Source: B18-G2 sp964432835 (GTDB taxonomy: Archaea > Thermoplasmatota > E2 > DHVEG-1 > B18-G2). From it: a DNA stretch of 21,511 nucleotides. Below the pieces are notes generated by a model. That model did no database searches. It was given only the letters and a program-made list of their open reading frames with translations, and was not told the DNA's origin. This document shows, in pieces, positions 1 through 8,314 of the stretch. The translations under genes were made by a program, and so were the position numbers. Within the stretch, counting starts at the first letter, position 1; each line of letters begins with the position of its first letter. The stretch is taken from contig CAYSPA010000013.1 in NCBI GenBank assembly GCA_964432835.1, positions 1 through 21,511 on the forward strand, written 5' to 3'.

Positions 1-6
1 GGTAAA

Positions 7-22
7 AATATAAATATTTAAA
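7..22 (+). promoter_or_regulatory. putative TATA region of the archaellum operon
   Basis: This is an A/T-only run (TATAAATATTTAAA type) upstream of flaC. The implied start site near 40-45 would give a 5' leader of about 70 nt, longer than elsewhere in the window, so the true start site is unsure. The first bases of the window may also belong to a larger promoter region that is cut off. Confidence 0.35.
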
Positions 23-111
23 TCTGATATTTACTACAAACTGGAGGTGGAGGGATAGGTATAAAGCTGAAGCTGAGAAGAGAGAAGGAGGGGAATAGGG
101 ATAGCGGTGAT

Positions 112-768
112 ATGACTGTCAGAGAGATTGACCTTGGAGATGGTACACGAAAGATGTTGAAATTTGAAAAAAGGGATGAAAATAAAGAAGGGCAGGAGAC
201 GAAAACGGAAGAGCCGGCGAAGACGGAGGATACCGGGAGGAAAGATGTTCCAGCCAAAGATGTCCCCACCAAGGAGCAGAAAGGAGAAACAACGCCAACT
301 TCACCCCAGACCCAAGGGGCTCCCAATCCAACGATTCAATCGCCAATGATGGAGAAACAACTGGCAAAACTTGAAACCGAGATAGCCAAGAACAGGGAGA
401 TGATAGAGAACCTGGAAGAGAAAATTGAGACCATAAACAAGGACCTTGATGATCTCGTCAGTCTGTATGAGATAGTGTCAGAACAGATGAATCCATTTGT
501 TGGTCTGTCGAAAGTTACAAAAAAGAGATTGGAAGTCTTGGAAAAGCTCACGGACGAGTTTGATAAGATAAAAAACAGACTCGAGGACCTCGAGCTTCTC
601 GTGGGCAAGGTTCCGGCGGCCGGCGCCGTAAAGACGGGGGAAGACACGGAAACGAAGTACATGGAGGATATCGATAAGGTAATGGATGCGTCGATATCGG
701 CACTGGCAATAGAGAATAAAATTGAGACATTTATCGATGAGTTTCTGGAGGAGATAAAAAATGGGTAA
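112..768 (+). CDS. flaC: archaellum accessory protein FlaC (ArlC)
   Basis: This is a FlaC-type cytoplasmic protein, part of the euryarchaeal FlaC/D/E ring that couples chemotaxis signals to the archaellum motor. Residues 20-80 are rich in Lys, Glu, Thr and Pro and look disordered. Residues 82-120 form a coiled coil, followed by the family signature LVSLYEIVSEQMNPFVG at about 114-130 and a second coiled coil. There is no signal peptide or membrane segment. The ATG has a GGTGA just 1 nt upstream, which is a tight fit. The frame is open back to position 28 but contains no ATG, GTG or TTG, so this start is the best available. It is the first gene of the operon, and its stop overlaps the flaD start. 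The family call is firm; the start is less so. Confidence 0.85.
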   Translation: MTVREIDLGDGTRKMLKFEKRDENKEGQETKTEEPAKTEDTGRKDVPAKDVPTKEQKGETTPTSPQTQGAPNPTIQSPMMEKQLAKLETEIAKNREMIENLEEKIETINKDLDDLVSLYEIVSEQMNPFVGLSKVTKKRLEVLEKLTDEFDKIKNRLEDLELLVGKVPAAGAVKTGEDTETKYMEDIDKVMDASISALAIENKIETFIDEFLEEIKNG

Positions 769-1585
769 AAAGAATTTGACCAAGGAGTTTGAGTTGGGCA
801 GCGAACTCTCGATACTCGTGGCTCAGGGTAAAATTACTCCAAAAATAGCGGAGAAAATAAAGGAAAAGGTGAAAGAGAAGGGCGTGAAACTCACAAAGGA
901 GCAGCTTTACAAACTGGTTGATAAGATAAATTCTCTGCTGAAGAACTTGCCCTCGGGTGATACCTCACACGAGAAAAGCGTGACCACACACCTGGAGAGA
1001 AAAATGAAGAGGACGGAGGGAAAGACGATCTCCACACCGAGCACACCTTGTGATACTGGTGCGAGCAGAGGGCTTGAAAGCGTGGACAAATTCCTCAAGG
1101 ACCTTGAGGAGCTCAACAGGAGAATAGACAGACTGGAAAAAATGCAGACAGAGTGGATGAAAAGCATTGACGAAAAGATAAGCATGTGGACGGGCAGGGA
1201 GGTGAACATCCCGGGAGAGAACGTGAAGGTTGAAAGCACAACGCTCGATCATCTTCCCAACGACCCCGAAGCCGTGTTCATCGTCATGAAGTGGTTGCAG
1301 TATCTTATAGATAGAGTGGGAAAGGATAACATATCAAACGTTCTGAACTACTACGTCGATATAGGCTGGATAAGCGATGATGTCAAATCGAGACTGCTCG
1401 AGTACTGCGAGGGTATAACCGAGGAGAGTAAGGAAAGAAAGAAACTCGTTGCCCAGGATCATATACAATCCTTCCTCTACATACAGAGATTAAAGGGAGT
1501 AAACATAGATGAGCACTTCATGGGAAAAATAGAGAGGGAACTCAACAAGATATCCAAATACATCGAGAATATATCCTTCCAGTAA
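761..1585 (+). CDS. flaD: archaellum accessory protein FlaD/E (ArlD)
   Basis: This is a cytoplasmic FlaD/FlaE-family protein of 274 residues. The N-terminal third is charged and helical. A coiled coil lies near residues 108-138 and is followed by the conserved C-terminal Arch_fla_DE domain (about 165-250), recognisable by VMKWLQYLIDRVG, the YYVDIGWIS block and the HIQSFLYIQRLKG block. The gene overlaps the end of flaC by 8 nt and has GGAGG about 10 nt before its ATG, so the two are translationally coupled. In euryarchaea FlaC, FlaD and FlaE act together, probably as the docking site for CheF. Only one FlaC-like and one FlaD/E-like gene occur here, so a separate flaE is absent or replaced by this gene. 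Confidence 0.88.
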   Translation: MGKKNLTKEFELGSELSILVAQGKITPKIAEKIKEKVKEKGVKLTKEQLYKLVDKINSLLKNLPSGDTSHEKSVTTHLERKMKRTEGKTISTPSTPCDTGASRGLESVDKFLKDLEELNRRIDRLEKMQTEWMKSIDEKISMWTGREVNIPGENVKVESTTLDHLPNDPEAVFIVMKWLQYLIDRVGKDNISNVLNYYVDIGWISDDVKSRLLEYCEGITEESKERKKLVAQDHIQSFLYIQRLKGVNIDEHFMGKIERELNKISKYIENISFQ

Positions 1586-1613
1586 CATTAAACTGAAAAA
1601 GGGGAGATGAGGG

Positions 1614-2036
1614 GTGGGATTCTCCACATCGGCAGCCTTCGCCATACTTGGAGTATGCGTATTCGTGTGTTTAGACATACTCTCGAGTAGCTTTCTCCCA
1701 TCCCTGTCTGAGCTCAATACCGCATATAGATGTATGGAAAGGAGAATGGTCGAGAGGTTAAATACGGATATCGACGTGATAAACATATCAAAAACCAGCG
1801 GAACAACGTATAACATCTCGATAAAGGTGAAAAACACGGGCAGCACAGAACTGGATGTCGGTGATTTCACCATCATAGTAAACGGGGCTATCGAGAGTTA
1901 CAGTGCAGATAGGGAATACCTCTATCCCCTGGACATCGTAAACATAACCGTGACCAACCTCACGTATACGGGAACCATTAGGGTAAAGGTGGTTACCGGA
2001 AACGGAATCGAAGATTATGGGAGCTATACCGCGTAG
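1614..2036 (+). CDS. flaF: archaellum stator protein FlaF (ArlF)
   Basis: This is a short protein with one N-terminal membrane helix (residues 5-28) and a beta-rich ectodomain. In the family FlaF binds the S-layer and, with FlaG, anchors the motor in the periplasm. The ectodomain has several N-glycosylation sequons (NIS, NIT, NLT), consistent with exposure outside the membrane, and a KVKNTGSTELDV stretch typical of the FlaF/FlaG beta-sandwich. The start is GTG at 1614, 7 nt after GGGGAG; the ATG at 1607 is out of frame. Its first residues, MGFS, match those of FlaG, supporting both starts. It lies 28 nt after flaD and abuts flaG. Confidence 0.8.
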   Translation: MGFSTSAAFAILGVCVFVCLDILSSSFLPSLSELNTAYRCMERRMVERLNTDIDVINISKTSGTTYNISIKVKNTGSTELDVGDFTIIVNGAIESYSADREYLYPLDIVNITVTNLTYTGTIRVKVVTGNGIEDYGSYTA

Positions 2037-2045
2037 GTGATGGGA

Positions 2046-2489
2046 ATGGGATTTAGCCTGGCGGGGTCACATCTGATATTCTTCGTTGCGTCCGTAATCG
2101 TAGCCGGCGTCGTAGCCGGAGCTTTCACCGCGGTAACCTTGAATATCAGCGGTAGTCTGAACGAGAAGTGCAACAGGGTCAAGGAAAAACTTGATACCGA
2201 TTTCGAAATCATAAATGACCCCGAGAAAATCCCGCTGAGCGGAAGTTATTATCTATTCTACATAAAGAATACGGGTAGGAGCAAAATAGAAACGACGAAC
2301 GATACCTTTCAGGTTTTCATAGACGGTTATCTTCTGGGTAAGGGAAGCTATTATTTCTCACCAAACGTGGTATTTAGATCCGAGGTCACCACCCTCTACA
2401 TAGCATCCACCGAGATATCCCCGGGCAATCACAGACTGAGAATCGTCGGTCCCGCCGGAGTTTATGATGAGTTTGTATTTAACGTGTGA
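2046..2489 (+). CDS. flaG: archaellum stator protein FlaG (ArlG)
   Basis: This is the FlaG-family partner of FlaF. It has one membrane helix at residues 8-28 (rich in Val, Ala and Gly) followed by a beta-sandwich with the YYLFYIKNTGRSKI block and a C-terminal GPAGVYDEFVF strand. In known archaella, FlaG forms filaments capped by FlaF that link motor and S-layer. The open frame extends to a GTG at 2037, which touches the flaF stop. I prefer the ATG at 2046 because AGGTGAT (2035-2041) sits at normal spacing before it and because the resulting N-terminus MGFS matches FlaF. The product is 147 residues. Confidence 0.82.
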   Translation: MGFSLAGSHLIFFVASVIVAGVVAGAFTAVTLNISGSLNEKCNRVKEKLDTDFEIINDPEKIPLSGSYYLFYIKNTGRSKIETTNDTFQVFIDGYLLGKGSYYFSPNVVFRSEVTTLYIASTEISPGNHRLRIVGPAGVYDEFVFNV

Positions 2490-2501
2490 TGAGGTGAAAT
2501 G

Positions 2502-3215
2502 ATGCCCCAGTACAAATCAATAGTGCTGAAGAGGGGCGGGGAAGAGGATGGATTTGCTCAGAGATTTGGTCAGGCTATACCAGATGGTTCCCTTGTTCTG
2601 CTGGAGGGCGAGGAAGGTACGGGAAAGAGTATTTTTTGTCAGAGATTCTGCTTCAGTTTCTTAAAGAATGGTTACACCTGCTCATATATATCGACCCAGT
2701 ATACGGTTAAAACCTTTCTCAGACAGGTTACCTCTGTGGGATATGATATGAAGGAATATCTGATGTCCGGCAAACTCTTTTTCATATCGACCGAAGTAAC
2801 ACTCGCTGAAACCCTGCCCAGAGAGACATTCTTCAGGTCTCTGATTACGGCAAAGAAGCTGTTCGAACCCGAAATTATTTTTATCGATTCCCTTTCCACG
2901 CTTCTCAAAGATAGCCTGACAAAGGAAAATCTGGTGGAACTTAAAAGCTTCTTCAACAGGTTGAAAGGATCTGGAAAAATTATATTCATAACCATAAATC
3001 CGAGGGAATGGGATGAGGAAATAAACCACGAGTTCAGGATGATTTCTGATATCCATTTTATGGTGACGAGGGAGACAAAACCGGGTCTTGGTATAGTTCA
3101 CAACATATATCTCAAAAAATTCAACGGCGCCAGGCACAGGTATGAGCCGGTAACAACCTTCTCGGTTAGACCCGGGATAGGACTCACCATAGAGACGACT
3201 TCGGTCGCGTTCTGA
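2502..3215 (+). CDS. flaH: archaellum motor ATP-binding protein FlaH (ArlH)
   Basis: This is a RecA/KaiC-like ATP-binding protein that docks under FlaI in the motor complex. From the ATG at 2502 the Walker A motif GEEGTGKS lies at residues 36-43 and a Walker B-like IIFIDSLST near 125-133. In this family ATP binding, with little hydrolysis, is the switch that controls FlaI contact. Two ATGs occur at 2499 and 2502; GAGGTGA (2491-2497) is better spaced for the second. No membrane segment is present. It lies 12 nt after flaG and 9 nt before flaI. There is one flaH for two flaI genes, so a single FlaH would have to serve both ATPases. Confidence 0.92.
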   Translation: MPQYKSIVLKRGGEEDGFAQRFGQAIPDGSLVLLEGEEGTGKSIFCQRFCFSFLKNGYTCSYISTQYTVKTFLRQVTSVGYDMKEYLMSGKLFFISTEVTLAETLPRETFFRSLITAKKLFEPEIIFIDSLSTLLKDSLTKENLVELKSFFNRLKGSGKIIFITINPREWDEEINHEFRMISDIHFMVTRETKPGLGIVHNIYLKKFNGARHRYEPVTTFSVRPGIGLTIETTSVAF

Positions 3216-3224
3216 GGCGATACG

Positions 3225-4877
3225 ATGCTGATGGACGAAAAAGAGGTCGAAAAGATGATAAGGGAAAATCCCCACCTTGCCGAGTATCTCGAGAGTATAA
3301 AAGATAGGATGGAGATGCCGAAATTCTACAGTCAGGTTCCGAGAGATTTGAAGGGAGAGAAATATCCAAATCTCATCTATCCCACAAAGGGAACCATTTT
3401 CATTCACATCTACAGATTGCCGGGAATGGAAGAGATAGTGTACCATGCCATCGAGCCAACTCTGAGCGAGAGCGAGATGAAGAAGAGAGATATGATCATG
3501 GAAAGACTTTACGAGGAGGTGATAAAAAGGAAGGAATTTGGCACAAACGAAGAGATGAGAGAACTCATAAGAAAGATGATGGACAAGATAGTGGTGGTAT
3601 CGAAAAGGGGATCCTCCACCGAAGAAGGTAAAAAGAGGGGACTCTTTGGAGGACTCACCAAGAGTAAGATAGTCCTCACACCGCTTGAGAGAGAAAAGAT
3701 AGAATACGACATAACCAAAAACATCGTCGGCGGAGGGCCTTTGGAACCTTTTATGAAAGACCCGTACATAGAGGATGTTCACGTTATAACCGGTCAAAAT
3801 GTCTATCTTGTGCATAAGGTCTTTGAGATGGTCAAGACCAACATATTCATAGATGAAAGATGGGCACCCACATTTTCGCAGGAGTTCAGCGAGAAAATAG
3901 GTAGTCCCGTGAGTGATGGTCAGCCCATCGCGGATGGTACGCTACCGGATGGTAGCAGAGTAAATATAATCCATAGCAAGGATGTCAGTTTAAAAGGTCC
4001 CACCATGACCATACGAAAGTTCAGTGAGACCCCGATAAGTGTGACCCAGCTCATAAAGTGGGGAACGATGAGCGCTGGTATAGCTGCATATCTCTGGCTT
4101 TGCCTACAGTATGGAAGAAGTGTATTCGTGTGTGGAGAAACCGCATCGGGAAAAACAACCACTACCAATGCGATAATTCCATTCATACCTCCGGAGAAAA
4201 AGATATACACTGCAGAGAATACTCCAGAAGTTCACGTTCCGCATCCCGTCTGGCAGCAGCTTCTGACAAGGTCAACCGGACCGAAAGAGAGTCACGTGGA
4301 TCTGACAGACCTCCTGGATGCCGCTTTGAGATCGAGACCAGATTATATAATACCGGGTGAGGTGAGAGGCGTTGAGGCGAGAGTTGTATTTCAGGCGATG
4401 CAGACGGGACATCCCGTGATCACGACATTCCATGCCGGAAGTGTGACAAAGGTTATACAGAGGTTCACCGGTCATCCGATAAATATACCGAAGCCGTTCA
4501 TGGACAACCTGGATGTTATTCTCATTCAGATGGCTGTGGAGAGAAAGGGAAAGAGAATAAGAAGGGTCTTATCGGTGGATGAAATAGAGGGATACAATAA
4601 AGAGGTTGACGCGATCATGTCAAGAAGAGCCTTTGAATGGAATCCCGTAGATGATACCCATCTGTTCAGGGCCAACAGAAATAGTTACATATTGGAGGAA
4701 AAGATAGCGAAAAATGCGGGTCTTGTGGACAGAATGCAGATATATGAGGAATTTGACCTCCGGAAGAAGATCCTTGAGAGGATGGTTGAGGAGGGAATAA
4801 TGGATTACTATGAGGTTGTGAAGATAATATGGACGTATTATCGTGAAGGTGTTGGTGGACTACCTTTCTCGGTGTAA
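3225..4877 (+). CDS. flaI: archaellum motor ATPase FlaI, first copy (ArlI)
   Basis: This is a type II/IV secretion-superfamily hexameric ATPase that powers archaellum assembly and rotation at the cytoplasmic face of FlaJ. It has 550 residues. The N-terminal domain carries IYPTKG and IHIYRLPGMEE. A variable charged linker spans about 100-155, then VGGGPLEPFMKDPYIED, Walker A GETASGKT (304-311), the ENTPE Asp box, RSRPDYIIPGEVRG (Walker B region, about 369-382) and the TTFHAG His box. All catalytic motifs are intact. The Walker B strand has Pro before GEVRG in both copies. GAGGCGA precedes the ATG by 4 nt. The stop overlaps the first ATG of the second copy by one base (TAATG). Confidence 0.95.
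   Translation: MLMDEKEVEKMIRENPHLAEYLESIKDRMEMPKFYSQVPRDLKGEKYPNLIYPTKGTIFIHIYRLPGMEEIVYHAIEPTLSESEMKKRDMIMERLYEEVIKRKEFGTNEEMRELIRKMMDKIVVVSKRGSSTEEGKKRGLFGGLTKSKIVLTPLEREKIEYDITKNIVGGGPLEPFMKDPYIEDVHVITGQNVYLVHKVFEMVKTNIFIDERWAPTFSQEFSEKIGSPVSDGQPIADGTLPDGSRVNIIHSKDVSLKGPTMTIRKFSETPISVTQLIKWGTMSAGIAAYLWLCLQYGRSVFVCGETASGKTTTTNAIIPFIPPEKKIYTAENTPEVHVPHPVWQQLLTRSTGPKESHVDLTDLLDAALRSRPDYIIPGEVRGVEARVVFQAMQTGHPVITTFHAGSVTKVIQRFTGHPINIPKPFMDNLDVILIQMAVERKGKRIRRVLSVDEIEGYNKEVDAIMSRRAFEWNPVDDTHLFRANRNSYILEEKIAKNAGLVDRMQIYEEFDLRKKILERMVEEGIMDYYEVVKIIWTYYREGVGGLPFSV
3267..3326 (+). repeat. flaI conversion tract 1, copy in first flaI
   Basis: This 60 nt is identical to 4931-4990 except at one base (3308 is g where the partner has a). 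It encodes the NPHLAEYLESIKDRMEMPKF segment. Silent sites differ often in the flanking sequence but almost never here, so this is more than protein conservation and suggests recent gene conversion. Confidence 0.8.
3724..3776 (+). repeat. flaI conversion tract 2, copy in first flaI
   Basis: This 53 nt is identical to 5388-5440 and encodes the VGGGPLEPFMKDPYIED segment between linker and ATPase core. Sequence on both sides is clearly diverged between the copies. Confidence 0.8.
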
Positions 4878-4885
4878 TGGTGAGT

Positions 4886-6541
4886 ATGTACGAGATGAGT
4901 AGGGAGGAAATTGAAGAACTCATTCAACAGAATCCCCACCTTGCCGAGTATCTCGAGAGTATAAAAGATAGAATGGAGATGCCGAAATTCCTTAAATCGC
5001 CACCCATGGAGCTGAGCGAGGAAAAGTTTCCGAACATTATCTATCCGACAAAGGGCTGCATCTTCGTACATATTTACAGATTACCGGGGATGGAAGAAAT
5101 AGAGTATCATGCCATTGAGCCTTCACTGGGTGAGGAGGAAAAGAAGCTCAAAGACAAGGTGATGAAGCTCATGTTACGAGATATCGTCAGAAAGGATGTC
5201 CCAGAGGGAGATGAGGGACTCAGAAAGGTTCTCAAGGAGCTTCTGGATGAAATTATCGTCGCCACCGAGAGCGATGTCAAGATAAAATCTTCGAGGGGGA
5301 TATCAAAGCTCCTCGGAAAGGGCGAGAACAAAATCTATGTAAAACCCCGCGAGAAAGAAAGATTGGAATATGAAATCATGAAGACGCTCGTCGGCGGAGG
5401 GCCTTTGGAACCTTTTATGAAAGACCCGTACATAGAGGATATCCACGTAATAACTGGAGAACACGTGCATCTTATCCACAAGATTTTTGGCATGATAAAG
5501 ACGAATGTGATGATACCGAAAGATGAGGCTCCAAAATTCTCGAGAGCATTGAGTGAAAAAATGGGAAATCCCGTTAGCGAAGCAAAGCCGATATCAGATG
5601 GTGTACTTCCAGATGGTAGTAGAGCAAACATAATCTACAGTTCTGCCGTGAGTATCAAAGGACCGAGTATGAGTATAAGAAGATTTACAGAGGTTCCCAT
5701 AAGCGTAACCCAGTTGATAAAGTGGAAGACCATATCCGCGGGGATTGCTGCATATTTCTGGATATGTCTCCAGTATGGTAGGAACATCATTCTGTGTGGA
5801 GAAACTGCATGCGGAAAAACCACAACGATGAACGCCTTCATCCCATTTATACCTCCGGAGAGGAAGATATATACGGCGGAGAACACCCCGGAGTTGAAGG
5901 TGCCTCACGAGGTATGGCAGAGGTTGCTCACGAAAACAACGGGGCCCGAAGAGAGCAGGGTTGATCTCTTTGACCTTCTGGTTGCCGCTCTGAGATCAAG
6001 ACCAGATTATATAATACCCGGCGAAGTTAGAGGTGCGGAGGGTAACATAGTCTTCCAGGCAATGCAAACCGGACATCCCGTAATGACCACATTTCACGCA
6101 GGAAGTGTAACAAAGGTCATACAGAGATTTACCAGTGACCCAATAAATGTGCCAAAAACTTTCATGGACAATCTGGATGTGGTTCTGATTCAGTCTGCTG
6201 TTGAGAGAAGGGGCAAAAAGGTCAGGAGATGTATATCGGTGGATGAAATAGAGGGTTACAACAGAGAGGCGGATGGTATAATGGCGAGAAAGGCTTTCGA
6301 GTGGGACCCGCTTGAGGATGTTCACAGGTTCGTTGCATACAAGAACAGCTATATTCTCGAAGAGAAAATAGCCAGAAATGCAGGTTATGCGGATCCAACA
6401 GAGATATATGAAGAATTTGACCTCAGAAAAAGAATTCTCGAGAGGATGGTTGAGGAAGATATACTGGATTACTATGAGGTTGTCAAGATCATATGGACAT
6501 ATTACAGAGAGGGTGTGGATGCTCTTCCAATAAATGTTTAG
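4886..6541 (+). CDS. flaI: archaellum motor ATPase FlaI, second tandem copy
   Basis: This is a second full-length FlaI ATPase directly downstream of the first, alike over its whole length; by eye about two thirds to three quarters of residues match. Walker A is GETACGKT (305-312), and the ENTPE box, RSRPDYIIPGEVRG and TTFHAG are all kept, so it should be active. Differences concentrate in the charged linker (about 100-165) and in the segment facing the N-terminal domain. The open frame starts at 4877 (ATG overlapping the previous stop). I prefer ATG 4886 because its length then matches the first copy, but this is not certain. It could form mixed hexamers with copy one or serve a second motor state. 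Confidence 0.93.
   Translation: MYEMSREEIEELIQQNPHLAEYLESIKDRMEMPKFLKSPPMELSEEKFPNIIYPTKGCIFVHIYRLPGMEEIEYHAIEPSLGEEEKKLKDKVMKLMLRDIVRKDVPEGDEGLRKVLKELLDEIIVATESDVKIKSSRGISKLLGKGENKIYVKPREKERLEYEIMKTLVGGGPLEPFMKDPYIEDIHVITGEHVHLIHKIFGMIKTNVMIPKDEAPKFSRALSEKMGNPVSEAKPISDGVLPDGSRANIIYSSAVSIKGPSMSIRRFTEVPISVTQLIKWKTISAGIAAYFWICLQYGRNIILCGETACGKTTTMNAFIPFIPPERKIYTAENTPELKVPHEVWQRLLTKTTGPEESRVDLFDLLVAALRSRPDYIIPGEVRGAEGNIVFQAMQTGHPVMTTFHAGSVTKVIQRFTSDPINVPKTFMDNLDVVLIQSAVERRGKKVRRCISVDEIEGYNREADGIMARKAFEWDPLEDVHRFVAYKNSYILEEKIARNAGYADPTEIYEEFDLRKRILERMVEEDILDYYEVVKIIWTYYREGVDALPINV
4931..4990 (+). repeat. flaI conversion tract 1, copy in second flaI
   Basis: This is the partner of 3267-3326, 59 of 60 bases identical. 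The bases just outside it differ at once on both sides. Confidence 0.8.
5388..5440 (+). repeat. flaI conversion tract 2, copy in second flaI
   Basis: This is the partner of 3724-3776, with 53 of 53 bases identical, including every third codon position. Confidence 0.8.
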
Positions 6542-6550
6542 GTTTTGGGC

Positions 6551-8314
6551 ATGGCTGAAGAGAAAAAAGAGAAGAAAAAGTTGTTCAAAACAAGGAAAAA
6601 GAAGGAAAGGATAGAGAAAAACAGGTTCATAAAGGAGTTCAAAATAGCTTACAGAAATCTCGAAGACCCTGAAAAATTCTTTAAAAGGATATTGCTACCC
6701 TCTTTAGCTGGGGGTTTAATTCTTCTGTTTTTACCTTCTATGCTTGGAAGTCTTCTGCATATAGATCTCAATCCTATCGCATTTTCATCCATTGGAATCA
6801 TCACAATAATTCTCGGTGTCTTGTACCCTTACATAAGCTGGAAGAATAGAGAGAACGAGATAAATGGAAAAATGCATTTTTTCATAACCCACCTGAGGGT
6901 GTTGGCAATATCTGACCTTTCTCTGAAGGATATAATCAATATAATAGGAGAGAAAAGAAAGGTCTACAAGAGTCTGGGAGATGAGATAAGGAAGATAAGT
7001 ATCCTATCCACGCAGTGGAAGGTTCCCCTCGCAAGGGCTTTCAGATTCATATCAGATAGGACTCCAAGCAAGATGCTGAAAGATTTTCTGGACAGATTTT
7101 CTCAGAGTTTGGTCAGCGGAGTGAGCCATAGAGAATTTATAGAGCAGGAGCAGGGCGCCGTCCTCGAAGAGTACAAGACCATGTATGAGTCCGCAAATGA
7201 GAACCTGACGATACTCAACGAGGTATATATCAGCCTGCTCATATCGATCTCCTTTCTCCTCTCCTTCGGTCTGGTTTTACCAATGGTGGTCGGAACGGCG
7301 GATATGAACACCTTCGTCTATGGCTCCGCATTTATACTGATAGCGGTGGAGGGATTGTTACTCTATCTGTTGAAATCCATGATGCCAGCAGACGAGATAT
7401 GGCCACAGACTGGGGAGAAGAGTGAAACGGAGAAGAAGATATACAGCCTCTTCTTCAAGTCGCTGATTGCGTGTATTGGTATAGGTATCTTTCTCCTCTA
7501 CATGAGGAGTACAATGTCTCTGGATATTCTTCCAATGGAGATAATTGTATCCATTGCCCTCACTCCACTTATTATACCGGGTATCCGAACTTACATGGAG
7601 GAGCAGGATATAGCGAGAAGAGAAAGAAACTTTCTCGGTTTTTTACCCGCCCTTGGATCAATATCTGCCATGAGGGGAGGAAAGATAAACGAGTCTGTAC
7701 AGTACCTTAGCGAGAAGGATTATGGAATACTCACGCCCCACATCAGAAATCTCTACAAGAGATTGAGAACAAGAATAGATGATGATGCCGCATGGGAATG
7801 GTTTGGTGTGGATACGTGTAGCAATTATATACAGAGGGCGAGCGAGATGTTCAGAGAGGCAACTTATGCGGCGGCAAATCCGAGGGAGGTTGCGAGAATG
7901 ATAACCGAGAACATAAGAAAACTCAGGGATCTGAGATTGAAAAAGCTCTCCATAATCAAGACGACAGTGTCTCTCTTCCTGGGTATAACATTCGGTATAG
8001 CTTTCTCCGTCTATGTATCTCTGGTCATCGCCGAAAGGCTCAACGAGATATGGCTCGAAGCCAGTCAGCCACTTGAGAATTTACAGCAAATAGACATCGG
8101 CGCCATCCTGAATACGGTGCCACCGCAAACATTTTCAAACATGTACATCCTTATATTTCTTGTTCTAATTGTGCACTCCCTTATACTTGCCCTTACCATC
8201 AGAACGCTAAGGGGCAGTCACATAATGATAACCCCGCTCTACTTTGTTCCGATGGTATGGATATCGAGCTTGACGGGATTTGTGGTAAAAACAGTCATAG
8301 GGAGCTATATCTAA
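6551..8314 (+). CDS. flaJ: archaellum platform membrane protein FlaJ (ArlJ)
   Basis: This is the polytopic membrane platform of the archaellum, a TadC/PilC-superfamily protein on which FlaI acts. It has a very basic N-terminus (runs of Lys and Arg), then helices near residues 47-68, 75-95, 225-245, 252-270, 300-318, 325-345, 470-493, 523-543 and 555-580. Two long cytoplasmic loops lie at about 97-222 and 350-467, the usual FlaJ layout. At 587 residues it is of normal family length. The open frame begins at a TTG (6545), but the ATG at 6551 is the likelier start; no clear ribosome binding site is seen, so translation may depend on coupling with the upstream flaI. It is the last gene of the operon. 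Its TAA overlaps the stop of the convergent archaellin gene. Confidence 0.92.
   Translation: MAEEKKEKKKLFKTRKKKERIEKNRFIKEFKIAYRNLEDPEKFFKRILLPSLAGGLILLFLPSMLGSLLHIDLNPIAFSSIGIITIILGVLYPYISWKNRENEINGKMHFFITHLRVLAISDLSLKDIINIIGEKRKVYKSLGDEIRKISILSTQWKVPLARAFRFISDRTPSKMLKDFLDRFSQSLVSGVSHREFIEQEQGAVLEEYKTMYESANENLTILNEVYISLLISISFLLSFGLVLPMVVGTADMNTFVYGSAFILIAVEGLLLYLLKSMMPADEIWPQTGEKSETEKKIYSLFFKSLIACIGIGIFLLYMRSTMSLDILPMEIIVSIALTPLIIPGIRTYMEEQDIARRERNFLGFLPALGSISAMRGGKINESVQYLSEKDYGILTPHIRNLYKRLRTRIDDDAAWEWFGVDTCSNYIQRASEMFREATYAAANPREVARMITENIRKLRDLRLKKLSIIKTTVSLFLGITFGIAFSVYVSLVIAERLNEIWLEASQPLENLQQIDIGAILNTVPPQTFSNMYILIFLVLIVHSLILALTIRTLRGSHIMITPLYFVPMVWISSLTGFVVKTVIGSYI

Noticed and set aside
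2682..3815. 377-residue open frame on the minus strand
   Set aside because: It lies antisense across flaH and the first flaI, both of which match known families; its own translation shows no domain and no start signals.
3724..5440. A possible mobile element or recombination site at the shared tracts in flaI
   Set aside because: The tracts lie within coding sequence in frame and have no terminal inverted repeats or transposase; gene conversion explains them better.
5996..6325. 109-residue minus-strand frame inside the second flaI
   Set aside because: It is a shadow of a strongly conserved ATPase core; no motif in its translation.
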